Source: Lachnospiraceae bacterium (lineage in GTDB: Bacteria; Bacillota; Clostridia; Lachnospirales; Lachnospiraceae). From it: DNA of 64,000 bases. A program made the position numbers and the translations under genes. This document shows, in pieces, positions 1 to 7,771 of the stretch. The stretch covers positions 1 to 64,000 of the forward strand of contig JAEENO010000041.1 in the NCBI GenBank assembly GCA_016283755.1, in the 5' to 3' direction. Positions within the stretch are counted from its first letter, which is position 1; every line of letters begins with the position of its first letter. The notes beneath the pieces are model-generated. The model was not told the DNA's origin, did no database searches, and saw nothing but the letters and a program-made list of their open reading frames with translations.

Positions 1-2
1 AG

Positions 3-92
3 CGGAGAAGGAGGGATTTGAACCCTCGCGCCGCTATTAACGACCTGCACCCTTTCCAGGGGTGTCCCTTCGGCCAGCTTGGGTACTTCTCC
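3..92 (-). tRNA. tRNA-Ser (anticodon GGA)
   Basis: Read on the minus strand, the sequence has a 7-bp acceptor stem (GGAGAAG with CTTCTCC), a long variable arm typical of class II tRNAs, a T-loop (GGTTCAAATCC) and an anticodon loop CTGGAAA giving GGA. It decodes UCC/UCU serine codons. The discriminator is G, as serine tRNAs require. CCA is not encoded. It lies about 125 bp downstream of a second serine tRNA and probably shares its promoter. Confidence 0.95.
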
Positions 93-133
93 ATATATAA
101 GTAGTTCGCGCTTACGCGAGCTGCTTATCAAGT

Positions 134-173
134 ATTCGCCTCTATCGAGCGAAGCTCGATTTAATTGGCGAAT
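134..173 (-). other. Nested hairpin in the tRNA-Ser/tRNA-Ser spacer
   Basis: Outer arms ATTCGCC (134-140) and GGCGAAT (167-173) enclose inner arms ATCGAGC (144-150) and GCTCGAT (154-160). Next to it, 100-127 forms an imperfect hairpin (AAGTAGTTCGCG against CGCGAGCTGCTT). No T-run follows on the minus strand, so it looks more like a processing structure in a tRNA precursor than a terminator. Function is inferred only. Confidence 0.4.
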
Positions 174-218
174 CTTCAATTACCTTGCCCTACATAAAAA
201 GCATATTAAATTGAAAAG

Positions 219-304
219 CGGAGAGGGCGGGATTCGAACCCGCGGTCCCTTGCGGGATCACTGGTTTTCAAGACCAGCTCCTTAAACCACTCGGACACCT
301 CTCC
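219..304 (-). tRNA. tRNA-Ser (anticodon UGA)
   Basis: Minus-strand class II tRNA with acceptor GGAGAGG/CCTCTCC, a long variable arm, T-arm GGGTTCGAATCCC and anticodon loop CTTGAAA, giving UGA. Discriminator G. CCA is not encoded. It is the promoter-proximal member of the serine tRNA pair. Confidence 0.96.
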
Positions 305-307
305 GTA

Positions 308-361
308 TGCGTTGACACTCAACGCAACATTTATTCTATCATCTGCGCGTTACCATGTCAA
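308..361 (-). promoter_or_regulatory. Promoter and 5' hairpin of the tRNA-Ser pair
   Basis: On the minus strand, TTGACA (361-356), a 17-nt spacer and TAGAAT (338-333) make a near-consensus sigma-A promoter. Transcription would start near 326, at the base of a perfect hairpin TGCGTTGA-CAC-TCAACGCA (308-326) that forms the 5' leader just before the tRNA. From about 362 to 588 there is only AT-rich sequence with no gene I can support. Confidence 0.8.
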
Positions 362-588
362 CTATAAAATCTTTCTAATTGTATGTTTTTTTAATACAAT
401 TCTATATATATCTTATTTCATTTTAGTTTCTAAGCTTAATCCTAAAAATTCACCTTACTAATACTCCCTTTTGCTTTTTTTACTTTTTTATGCTACATTA
501 TGCACACATAATTAATATCCTACATAAGTATTTCTACAGAAACTTCTTTAGGTTCTACTTCAAGAACAAGTATTTCCAACAGATGTAC

Positions 589-617
589 TTGACAGTTCAA
601 TATTTTATAGTTATAAT
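589..617 (+). promoter_or_regulatory. Consensus sigma-A promoter of the antitoxin RNA
   Basis: A perfect TTGACA (589-594), a 17-nt spacer and a perfect TATAAT (612-617) predict a strong constitutive start near 624. A strong promoter upstream of a short RNA and an attenuating terminator is the normal layout of type III toxin-antitoxin loci, where antitoxin RNA must be made in large excess. Confidence 0.85.
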
Positions 618-623
618 GCACAG

Positions 624-725
624 TATTCGGAGCGTCCTGCCGTTAAGTGGACTTCGAAACAGCGTATTGAAATCAATGGGTGGATATACGACCATAGGAC
701 TGTGCTAAAGCACAGTCCTTTTTTT
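624..725 (+). ncRNA. Putative type III antitoxin RNA (ToxI/CptI-like)
   Basis: About 100 nt lie between a consensus promoter and a strong intrinsic terminator (AGGACTGTGC, TAAA loop, GCACAGTCCT, T-run; 696-725), immediately before the toxin ribosome binding site. In type III systems this position holds an antitoxin RNA that the toxin cuts and is then bound by, and the terminator lets only part of transcription reach the toxin. A small GTCC/GGAC stem is visible inside. I see no clean tandem repeat, unlike classical ToxI, so it may hold one unit or a divergent pair, as in CptI-type RNAs with few repeats. Identity rests on position and layout, not on a sequence match. Confidence 0.7.
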
Positions 726-741
726 GTACGGAGGTAAAAGA

Positions 742-1314
742 TTGAAAAATGAAAAAGAATTAAAGCTATATCGCGTTATTCCACGATATATCGATGCATT
801 ACAAGATATCGAAAACGGCGGTGATTCTCGTGTCTACAATGTAAGAGACGGAAAAGAACATAGGCCTTTTGTTGGAATAATAACCACATGCAATAATAAA
901 ATCTATTGTATTCCTTTATCCGGATATAAAACCAAATACAAAGTTTTACCCGATAATGATACATTTATGAAAATAATAATCGATGAAAAAATCGTTGGCG
1001 CATTGCAGTTTTCCAGAATGATACCTGTTGAAGAGAGGCTACTAAAAGAACTTGATCTTCAAATTCATAAACATGACACTAAAAAGCAACAAGTGGCCAA
1101 AGAATTAAGACGTAAAGAAACCGAATGGTGCAACGAGCACAAACAAGAAATAATCGATAAATGCAGAGCTCTCTATAATACATACATAACCGGAAATCCT
1201 TTCAAGGGGCGAAAGCACTGTCTTGATTTCATCAAAATGGAAATCTTATACGAGGATTATATAAAAAAGCACCCTAAATCAGAACAAATTTGCACTGCTC
1301 TCAAACCATTCTGA
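742..1314 (+). CDS. Type III toxin, ToxN/AbiQ/CptN-like endoribonuclease
   Basis: 190 aa. The start is TTG at 742, seven nt after GGAGG (730-734); an upstream TTG at 724 lies inside the terminator T-run and has no ribosome binding site. The N-terminus (KLYRVIPRYIDALQ), the RPFVGII and YCIPLSGYKTK segments, the RMIPV motif and a helical C-terminal half with KCRALYNTYI match the ToxN/AbiQ/CptN fold: a sequence-specific RNase inhibited by its own RNA and often acting in abortive phage defence. The usual length is about 160-180 aa. The last residues (roughly ICTALKPF and stop) are encoded by the CRISPR terminal repeat (1287-1306) and by spacer DNA, so the native C-terminus may have been replaced or extended. 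Expression should depend on read-through of the upstream terminator. Confidence 0.85.
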   Translation: MKNEKELKLYRVIPRYIDALQDIENGGDSRVYNVRDGKEHRPFVGIITTCNNKIYCIPLSGYKTKYKVLPDNDTFMKIIIDEKIVGALQFSRMIPVEERLLKELDLQIHKHDTKKQQVAKELRRKETEWCNEHKQEIIDKCRALYNTYITGNPFKGRKHCLDFIKMEILYEDYIKKHPKSEQICTALKPF

Positions 1315-1372
1315 TGAAACATTACACAACAGCATGGTTTAAGTCCCCTGTGAATTTGCACTGCTCTCAAAC
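1271..1372 (-). CRISPR. Single-spacer type II-A CRISPR array
   Basis: A full 36-bp repeat occupies 1337-1372 (plus strand begins GTTTAAGTCCCCTGTG and ends CTGCTCTCAAAC). A 30-bp spacer occupies 1307-1336. A second, degenerate repeat fills 1271-1306, of which only 1287-1306 (AATTTGCACTGCTCTCAAAC) matches. In crRNA orientation (minus strand) the terminal repeat keeps its first 20 nt and has lost the rest, as is usual at a trailer end. Those 20 nt are the part that pairs with tracrRNA in a mature type II crRNA, so the spacer could still be used. The repeat is complementary to the anti-repeat at 7505-7536, which ties this array to the cas9 next door. Confidence 0.93.
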
Positions 1373-1509
1373 CTCAAATTATGATATAAGCCTACACTTA
1401 TAAACAACCTGCAATTGCTATAACTTAAGGTTTTTCACAGCGGACTATCGCAACTTCATTATATAATAAGAATTAAACTCCTGTAAACATTTCCTTTTTT
1501 TAAGTTAGA
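1373..1509 (-). promoter_or_regulatory. CRISPR leader with ATTTGAG anchor and promoter
   Basis: Directly beside the first repeat, the plus strand reads CTCAAAT (1373-1379), that is ATTTGAG in array orientation. This is the leader-anchoring sequence known to direct spacer insertion in type II-A systems. Farther upstream on minus, TTTACA (1487-1482), 18 nt and TATAAT (1463-1458) form a plausible array promoter. The leader lies between csn2 and the array and is transcribed in the direction of the cas genes. Confidence 0.8.
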
Positions 1510-2178
1510 TTAAGATATTTCACATAGATCGTCATCTACAATATAACGCTCTTCCATTTCCGACAACTCGTATTCTCTACCATCAATTAATAGAACATTG
1601 TAACCGTGCTTAACTATTTCCTTTAAAAACTGTGTAATCTCAATACAATCTATATAAGAATGAATATTTACAAGCACGAATAACTTATCAGTTTCATATC
1701 TTCTAACCAGTTCAAAATAATCAAGCAATTTCTCTGATAATAACTCATAATAATCTGCAAACTTTACACCTGAAGCTTTCAATAATGCATCCATTCCAAT
1801 TGGACCAATCTCAATATTTCCGGACATTTCAAAAGCAAGCCCATTACAATATCGTTCAATTTCACTTAATAATTCCGTGCTTCTTACATAATTAAAGTCA
1901 TTTACCGCAATCTTTGACATTTCAGCAATTGTTTTATTAATTAGTGTCTTTTTATTAATATCAAATGGAATAAATTGTGTTATTAGTTCTATCGATTTTG
2001 CTGTATCAAGCACCTTATCATCTTTCGACACTATGCAAGTTCCCTGATTTCCTTCTAGTTGCCATTCAATATCAGTAATAATTTTATAGAATAATTTGGG
2101 ATTCTCAATTACCAGAGATTTAACTTTATCCTCACAACATTCAAAGCATCTATTTATCCCTTCAAAAACTATTCTCAT
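1510..2178 (-). CDS. csn2: Csn2, type II-A adaptation protein
   Basis: 222 aa, the usual Csn2 length. Csn2 forms a tetrameric ring on DNA ends and works with Cas1, Cas2 and Cas9 to acquire new spacers. Csn2-like features are the N-terminal strand (MRIVFEGINRCF), the helical middle and the C-terminal segment KLFVLVNIHSYID followed by YNVLLIDGREY, the degenerate P-loop-like core of the family. The start overlaps the cas2 stop by 4 nt (ATGA), so it is translationally coupled. It is the last gene before the leader, and its presence together with Cas9 defines subtype II-A. Confidence 0.9.
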   Translation of the reverse strand: MRIVFEGINRCFECCEDKVKSLVIENPKLFYKIITDIEWQLEGNQGTCIVSKDDKVLDTAKSIELITQFIPFDINKKTLINKTIAEMSKIAVNDFNYVRSTELLSEIERYCNGLAFEMSGNIEIGPIGMDALLKASGVKFADYYELLSEKLLDYFELVRRYETDKLFVLVNIHSYIDCIEITQFLKEIVKHGYNVLLIDGREYELSEMEERYIVDDDLCEIS

Positions 2179-2498
2179 AAAACAATAAGCCTTTCTTCCG
2201 AATCAATAACATCACTTATGCTTTTTCCAACAACATAATCCATCTTTACAAACTGCTTTTCAGTCACGGACAGAATTTGTACAAGCCCTTCAGGTGGCTT
2301 ATTATCATATATTACCTTTCTTGCCGATGCTTCCATTGAAGGGCTTGTCATCATCTTGCAATATACCGATTCTTGTAACATAATGAATCCGTTCTTTATT
2401 AAAGCCTTACGGAATACTCTATAATTCTTTAATCCCTCAGCTGTTGTAACAGGTAGATCAAAAAATACCATCAATCTCATAAATCTGAAACCCGCCAT
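2175..2498 (-). CDS. cas2: Cas2, CRISPR adaptation endoribonuclease-fold protein
   Basis: 107 aa. Cas2 is the ferredoxin-fold dimer that bridges Cas1 dimers in the spacer integrase. The first strand (RLMVFFDLPVTT) carries the conserved Asp after the hydrophobic strand, and KNYRVFRKALIKNGFIMLQESVY is the typical Cas2 helix and second strand. Only one base separates the cas1 stop from the start, and the end overlaps csn2. Length and order fit a type II-A operon. Confidence 0.95.
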   Translation of the reverse strand: MAGFRFMRLMVFFDLPVTTAEGLKNYRVFRKALIKNGFIMLQESVYCKMMTSPSMEASARKVIYDNKPPEGLVQILSVTEKQFVKMDYVVGKSISDVIDSEERLIVL

Positions 2499-2499
2499 T

Positions 2500-3378
2500 T
2501 CATCCCTCTAAAGCATAGAACTTTATTTTTGAAGAATCATTGTCATTTATCGCATCCAAAACGCTTTTAGTATAAATGCGCATTGCGTTTGGCAAAGCTT
2601 GACTCTGCCCATCTATTATTACTCGCTTATCAAGTATCTTCCAAACATAATGCTTCTCATCCTTCTCAAATCTTATAGGCTGCATTTCATATACGAATCT
2701 ATCAACCAATACTCTAAACGGTTCCATAAAATCACATGCAAGGTTAAAATGATTAAACATATTATCATGAAAAATACCTAATTGCGTAAGATAACCATTT
2801 GCGGATATCTCACGATTGAAAGATGAAAGAATCAAACTATACCCATAATTTAAAGCTGCATTAATTGGTATTTCCGCACTTCGAGTAAAATCCAATCCGA
2901 AAAGTGCATTAAAATAAACTTTTGCCGCATGTCCTTCGCGGTTTGTCAAGTCCCCATAATCAACTTGATTAAGATATCCAAAGAGCATATCTGCTTGCTC
3001 ATTTTTACCTAATTCCGATAGAAAATCAGCCTGTTTTCTTATCTTTTCGCTTACTATATCACGCCAGATAGCTGCTTTTACTGTTGAATTCCATGCAAAT
3101 TGGGTTCGTATTTTAGACGAACTATCATGACTTCCATGATGAGGTATTAACTCCGATATCGGATTTCTCTTTGAATCACAGAAAATCACTTTAATTTTCT
3201 TTTCTGATGCAGCCTCAATCAAGAATCCGGTTAATGAAACTGCCGGATTCTCAATTAAAATAACTGCTATCTCATCCATCAAAACTCTCTTTGTTTCATT
3301 ATCATTTCTTACCACAAGATATCCCATCTTATAATCAAGTTTTGATTGAGTGCTTATAATTACTGTTCTCCAACTCAT
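2500..3378 (-). CDS. cas1: Cas1, CRISPR integrase
   Basis: 292 aa. It is the metal-dependent integrase that inserts protospacers at the leader-proximal repeat. The N-terminal beta domain (MSWRTVIISTQSKL) is followed by the alpha-helical catalytic domain, with the Glu in NREGHAAKVYF (near residue 150), the His in GIFHDNMFNHFNL and the acidic residues of CDFMEPFR. All are intact, so the system looks competent for adaptation. The start overlaps the cas9 stop as ATGA. Confidence 0.96.
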   Translation of the reverse strand: MSWRTVIISTQSKLDYKMGYLVVRNDNETKRVLMDEIAVILIENPAVSLTGFLIEAASEKKIKVIFCDSKRNPISELIPHHGSHDSSSKIRTQFAWNSTVKAAIWRDIVSEKIRKQADFLSELGKNEQADMLFGYLNQVDYGDLTNREGHAAKVYFNALFGLDFTRSAEIPINAALNYGYSLILSSFNREISANGYLTQLGIFHDNMFNHFNLACDFMEPFRVLVDRFVYEMQPIRFEKDEKHYVWKILDKRVIIDGQSQALPNAMRIYTKSVLDAINDNDSSKIKFYALEG

Positions 3379-6300
3379 AATAATTCAAACAAATTAATGG
3401 ACTGCTTTTCCCATAATCCTGATGGCGATTGGTCAATAATCCTTACATCCGTATAATACTTTTTCCAATTTGATATAGCCGTGCTAATAGTCATAGCAGC
3501 AGCATTCTTATTACCTCCAATTAAACTAAGGTCACTTCCTCCTGATACTCTTCCTAGTATTTGAATAATTGTTAATAATACATTTGCCTGTTCAACTTCA
3601 GTAAGTTTCATAAACATTTCACGGCCACTCGTCATAACTTCATATGGAGAGTTCGGTCTCTTAGAATAAACGCCTTCTTGAAACTTCTTTTCAAGAATAT
3701 CATATAACTTTACGTTATCTGTTGCTATCACCTTATCGTACTCTGAGTCGAAAACGTAATTTTTATTATTCTGCACTTTTGTAACAAGATTATCCATGCG
3801 TTTAATATAACACTTCCAATAATCATCAAGTGATAATTGAACAATTCCTTGCAACAATAGTTTCATTCCTTTATTAGCAACTCCTGTTATAACAGCTCTA
3901 TACCCATCAAATGATATAACAGTATTTACTTTTAAGGCCCGCATTCCCATTGGAAATACTACTTCATCTACTGTTTTTCCAAGAATGTATTGCAAACGCT
4001 TAATCGCGTACTCTTTTGCGTAGACACTATCAGATAAAAACCTATCTTTATTCATTAGTTCAACTGAAAGTATTATTATTTCTTCCTTTTTACCAACTCT
4101 GTATTTTGTCGGTATATAAAATGCTACCGCAGGCTTATTATATCCACCATATCTTTCAGTATCAGACAGCAATGTAACACCTGCTTTTCTTGGCACTAAA
4201 TCTGTACTTTTTTTCACGAGCATTTGTTTAAAAAATTCTCCTGTCTTCATGGCTGAAAACATGGTAAAATGTGCATTATTTTTCTTTGCAATGGCTATTG
4301 CCTTATCTCGCATTTTTTCGCCATCCCAAATTACTCTATCCCCAACCTTAACCGGATACTTAAATATATTCTCAGTTTTCATACTATATTGCATATCAAC
4401 ATTGAAATACTTTTTAGAAAACTTCATGTTGTAGACATTTCCAGTCACAATATTTAAATATGCATCTACCGCATGATGAAGATCATTAAAGCTTCTCGAT
4501 TTATAAATATCATATACCTGTCTAAATGAACTAACCAATCCGGCTTTTGAATATACTATTTCTGCTTTAGGGTATTTTTCGCCAAGAAGTATACCCAATG
4601 CTTTTGTAGACTGAGATGTTTCTACTAATTGTCTGTTAATAAACCCATACTTTTCTTCATCACTAAATGGTGTCGAACGCGTTAATCTTTTGTATTTTTC
4701 CTCGGTAATAGTTCCGGACTTATACCACCAAGCCCAAATATCCTTCATTTTATTTCTAATTTCAGCACTGATTGGATATACGTCCTGTTTTTTACCGTTC
4801 AACTCTGACAAACATAAAACCTTGTTATTATGAATGCTGTCATCTTTTACATATGACTGCGGATAAATATGATCAATGTCATATCTTTTTGAACCTTGCA
4901 TTAATTCTTCCAACTGAATTGGCTCGTTTGAATATGCGCATCTACCAAACTGCATAAAATATAGGAACAATCTATCCCCTTGTAATCTATTTGTTGCATA
5001 TTCTCCCAATGATTCTAATTGCTTTTTTAACTCACGAACTTCTTCGTTTTTACACGATGAATAAAGCTCTTGTATCTGCTCGAGCCTTGAATTAGTTTTT
5101 TTACCTTTTTTACTTGCATCCTCACCTCTAGTCATCTCGATAAAAATCTTCTCGGGTGTTCCAAAAGCCTTGCAAATATCATTAACAATATCCATTGTCC
5201 TGTATATCGGGCGTCTGACGGCAGTAGAAACATACATATCATCAAGTCTGCTCTCCAAACTCGACTTATGTTCTGTATAATACTCCTTTTGATACTCTTC
5301 AATAATCTCTTTAAATCTATATCTATCAGTTGCAATAATTTCCATCAGATTATCATTCGTGTTCCACAAAGCAGACAAAATAGTTGTTATTTCACCCGTA
5401 TTATACGCGCCTTCAAGTTCCGACAAGAACTTTCGGGAAAGTCTACCGAAATCTTTAAATCTCAAACTACATAAATACTTTCTATCCTCAACAGATATAT
5501 TGGGAAACTCTTTTTCAATCCATTTGGATAATCTGCTCTTGTTTTCCGCATAAGCAGAACGCTCAATTATTCTTTCTGCATCATCTTCAGAAAGCTTCCC
5601 ACTACTTAACATTTTATCTAAGGCTCTTCTTGAACTCAGCGAAGACTTAATTGATACATCAATACCGGTAACAGCTTCATCATTACCTTTATCAAGATAG
5701 CCATTACTAATCAAATAATCTATTATTGCATGCTTTGTCACTCTGTTCTTCTTTTCAAAAAGATCTGTATATAAGCCCTGTTTAACCTCAACCGGAATCT
5801 TTTCGCCATTTATCTTGATATTATTGATTTCATTTAAAACCATAAATTTTTGATAGCATAAAGAGTCCTTCGGTAATACATCTTCACCTGGAAGGTATGT
5901 ACATTTATTAGTCATTCTTCGTATGAAGTTTTCCTCGCTTTTATCAAGGTCAACCATTTTTTCAAAATTCCATGGCATAATCTTTCCCGTCTTTCTCACT
6001 AGCCAAGCCTTATCCGACCTATCATTTAACGGGCCAACAAAATACGGTATTTTGAACTTAAATATACTTACAATTTTTTCTGCGTTAGTTATTCCGTCCA
6101 TATCACTTTCACCTAAAAAAGCAAGATAATTCTCTGCATTTTCAAGAATTCTCTTTAACTCAAATAAGTATACCTGATGAGGTATAACTCTATTATCAGT
6201 ATTCTTTTGCTTTGGTAAAAATGTATTAAGAGCTAATCGCTCCATCATATCATCAAATTCTTTCTTATCCTTCTCTTTTACTTCAACTTGCTTCAAAATA

Positions 6301-7460
6301 CTAATAAGCGCCTTTGAAAAACTTTCTGCACTCGCTCTATTTTTAAGTTCTGCAGCTTTTCCCTTTTCAACATGATAAGTATAAGCAGGATAATTAAATA
6401 AATCCTTCTTTGCATATCTGAATATTTCCGCATATTTACCCGGAATATAATCTCTTACTATTCTCTTTAACAATTCCAAATCTGCTTTATGTTGCTCATA
6501 AATATGGACTTTTGCTCCAGAAATTGTCACTGCGCCATTCAAAATATTATTAAGAATTGCCCAATCATATAAAGAGCGCAAATGTGCTATAAGCTCATAA
6601 TCATCACCAATATTCGATGCTAGTTCAAGATGCTTTTCTTCATCCATTCCCAATGAAACAGAATCAAATTCCTCATATTCTTCTTTTCCAAATAGCTCCT
6701 TTACTTTACAAGTTCCACCTGCAAGCAATCTTATTATGCATACTAAACTAAAAGGAAATTCTTCTGTTATATCTTTTTTAGGCTTTTTACCTCCAAACAT
6801 AGTTTCAATCAATTGTTGTTCCTTGACCTTAACATATGTCTTATCTTTCAACACATTCCCTAATCTAGATAAATCAGGTGCCTCCCACGGAACAGCACAT
6901 CCATTATTACTAAAATACATTATTAAAGCATTATATGACTCTGTTATATCTGAAATTTTCGATATATTATTTTCATCCAAATTATCAAGAAAATGTCCTC
7001 TATGTGCAACTAACCATGCGCATGCCAAATAAACCAATCTAGCATCATGTGGAGCTGGATTATTCATTAACTCAACTATAAGATGATGTATTGTCGGATA
7101 CTCTTTATGATACTGTTTATCAGTATAATTCTTATCATTAAACAGAGTATACTCGTCTTCAGCATCTTCTCTATATTTATAACTTTCGGCCAATCTAACG
7201 AAAAATCGCTCATCCACCTTTGCAATTTCCTTTGCAAAGATTTCCTGAAGTAAACCAACTCGTTGCTTTCTTCGCTCTAATCTTCTCCTTGCAGTTCTAA
7301 AGCTACGCCTTTCTGCATTCGTTTTTCCCGCATCAAATATATGCGCCCCCCATGCAGGCTCTCCATGAAATTTCAACAGATTGTATTGCTCATCAGTAAC
7401 GGCATATCCAACCGAATCTGTACCAACATCCAATCCGAGATAATATTTTACCTTTTTCAT
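3375..7460 (-). CDS. cas9: Cas9, type II-A RNA-guided DNA endonuclease
   Basis: 1361 aa, near the usual length of large II-A Cas9 proteins. RuvC-I is at the N-terminus (YYLGLDVGTDSVGYAV, catalytic Asp11). An Arg-rich bridge helix follows near 52-75 (ERRSFRTARRRLERRKQR), then the long helical recognition lobe, RuvC-II (IFIEMTRGED, Glu near 774), HNH (YDIDHIYPQS, His near 862) and RuvC-III (HHAVDAYLN near 995). RuvC-III keeps the catalytic second His and the Asp. All nuclease residues are present and no frameshift is seen. The start has a GAGGG site seven nt upstream that lies inside the divergent tracrRNA promoter. The PAM cannot be read from the sequence. Confidence 0.98.
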   Translation of the reverse strand: MKKVKYYLGLDVGTDSVGYAVTDEQYNLLKFHGEPAWGAHIFDAGKTNAERRSFRTARRRLERRKQRVGLLQEIFAKEIAKVDERFFVRLAESYKYREDAEDEYTLFNDKNYTDKQYHKEYPTIHHLIVELMNNPAPHDARLVYLACAWLVAHRGHFLDNLDENNISKISDITESYNALIMYFSNNGCAVPWEAPDLSRLGNVLKDKTYVKVKEQQLIETMFGGKKPKKDITEEFPFSLVCIIRLLAGGTCKVKELFGKEEYEEFDSVSLGMDEEKHLELASNIGDDYELIAHLRSLYDWAILNNILNGAVTISGAKVHIYEQHKADLELLKRIVRDYIPGKYAEIFRYAKKDLFNYPAYTYHVEKGKAAELKNRASAESFSKALISILKQVEVKEKDKKEFDDMMERLALNTFLPKQKNTDNRVIPHQVYLFELKRILENAENYLAFLGESDMDGITNAEKIVSIFKFKIPYFVGPLNDRSDKAWLVRKTGKIMPWNFEKMVDLDKSEENFIRRMTNKCTYLPGEDVLPKDSLCYQKFMVLNEINNIKINGEKIPVEVKQGLYTDLFEKKNRVTKHAIIDYLISNGYLDKGNDEAVTGIDVSIKSSLSSRRALDKMLSSGKLSEDDAERIIERSAYAENKSRLSKWIEKEFPNISVEDRKYLCSLRFKDFGRLSRKFLSELEGAYNTGEITTILSALWNTNDNLMEIIATDRYRFKEIIEEYQKEYYTEHKSSLESRLDDMYVSTAVRRPIYRTMDIVNDICKAFGTPEKIFIEMTRGEDASKKGKKTNSRLEQIQELYSSCKNEEVRELKKQLESLGEYATNRLQGDRLFLYFMQFGRCAYSNEPIQLEELMQGSKRYDIDHIYPQSYVKDDSIHNNKVLCLSELNGKKQDVYPISAEIRNKMKDIWAWWYKSGTITEEKYKRLTRSTPFSDEEKYGFINRQLVETSQSTKALGILLGEKYPKAEIVYSKAGLVSSFRQVYDIYKSRSFNDLHHAVDAYLNIVTGNVYNMKFSKKYFNVDMQYSMKTENIFKYPVKVGDRVIWDGEKMRDKAIAIAKKNNAHFTMFSAMKTGEFFKQMLVKKSTDLVPRKAGVTLLSDTERYGGYNKPAVAFYIPTKYRVGKKEEIIILSVELMNKDRFLSDSVYAKEYAIKRLQYILGKTVDEVVFPMGMRALKVNTVISFDGYRAVITGVANKGMKLLLQGIVQLSLDDYWKCYIKRMDNLVTKVQNNKNYVFDSEYDKVIATDNVKLYDILEKKFQEGVYSKRPNSPYEVMTSGREMFMKLTEVEQANVLLTIIQILGRVSGGSDLSLIGGNKNAAAMTISTAISNWKKYYTDVRIIDQSPSGLWEKQSINLFELL

Positions 7461-7461
7461 A

Positions 7462-7490
7462 TTGACACCCTCACTTTGTTATATTATTAT
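7462..7490 (+). promoter_or_regulatory. tracrRNA promoter overlapping the cas9 5' region
   Basis: TTGACA (7462-7467), 17 nt, then TATTAT (7485-7490), predicting a start at 7497-7498. The -35 begins two bases upstream of the cas9 ATG, and the spacer covers the cas9 Shine-Dalgarno (plus-strand CCCTC at 7468-7472). On minus, a TATAAT (7491-7486) nearly coincides with the plus-strand -10 but has no good -35. RNA polymerase at one start would probably block the other. Confidence 0.8.
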
Positions 7491-7497
7491 ATTAGTA

Positions 7498-7612
7498 AGT
7501 TCACAGTCCCCTGTGAATTTGTACTGCGAGTTCAAATAAAAGTAAACTCAATCCGCCGACTTGTTCGGCTGCACAGTGTGTGCTTTAAGACTTCTTTAGA
7601 AGTCTTTTTTTT
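7498..7612 (+). ncRNA. tracrRNA
   Basis: The anti-repeat (7505-7536) pairs with the CRISPR repeat over 18 bp at the distal end, 5 bp (ACTGC) and a lower stem (TTCAAAT), leaving the GA/GAGT internal bulge characteristic of II-A duplexes. Downstream come a nexus-like segment, a GCCGA/TCGGC hairpin, a GCACA/TGTGC hairpin and an intrinsic terminator AAGACTTCT-TT-AGAAGTCTT with a T-run (7587-7612). It is divergent from cas9. The 5' end can also fold on itself: TTCACAG-TCCC-CTGTGAA (7500-7517), which would hide part of the anti-repeat until crRNA binds. Confidence 0.92.
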
Positions 7613-7771
7613 GTCCAAAAACTATATCATATATATAGTCCATTAGATAGGACAACCAAAATGATAAAATAAAATTTTATGCGCCATTCTTATAATCAAT
7701 ATTATCAGATACAGCAAAATCTTCAATACATAATGGTTGATTTCAGAAAATTTGAAAACGATAAAATCTTC

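Noticed and set aside
490-708. 72-residue plus-strand reading frame upstream of the toxin
   Set aside because: It spans the promoter and the antitoxin RNA, has no ribosome site and an amino-acid content typical of AT-rich non-coding DNA.
1307-1336. Spacer matching a sequence within this window (self-targeting or CreA-like guide)
   Set aside because: I found only matches of about nine bases, such as near 37210, which is chance level; no partial match at the toxin promoter was seen.
7341-7646. 101-residue plus-strand frame over the cas9 start and tracrRNA
   Set aside because: It lies antisense to cas9 and across the structured tracrRNA and its terminator.
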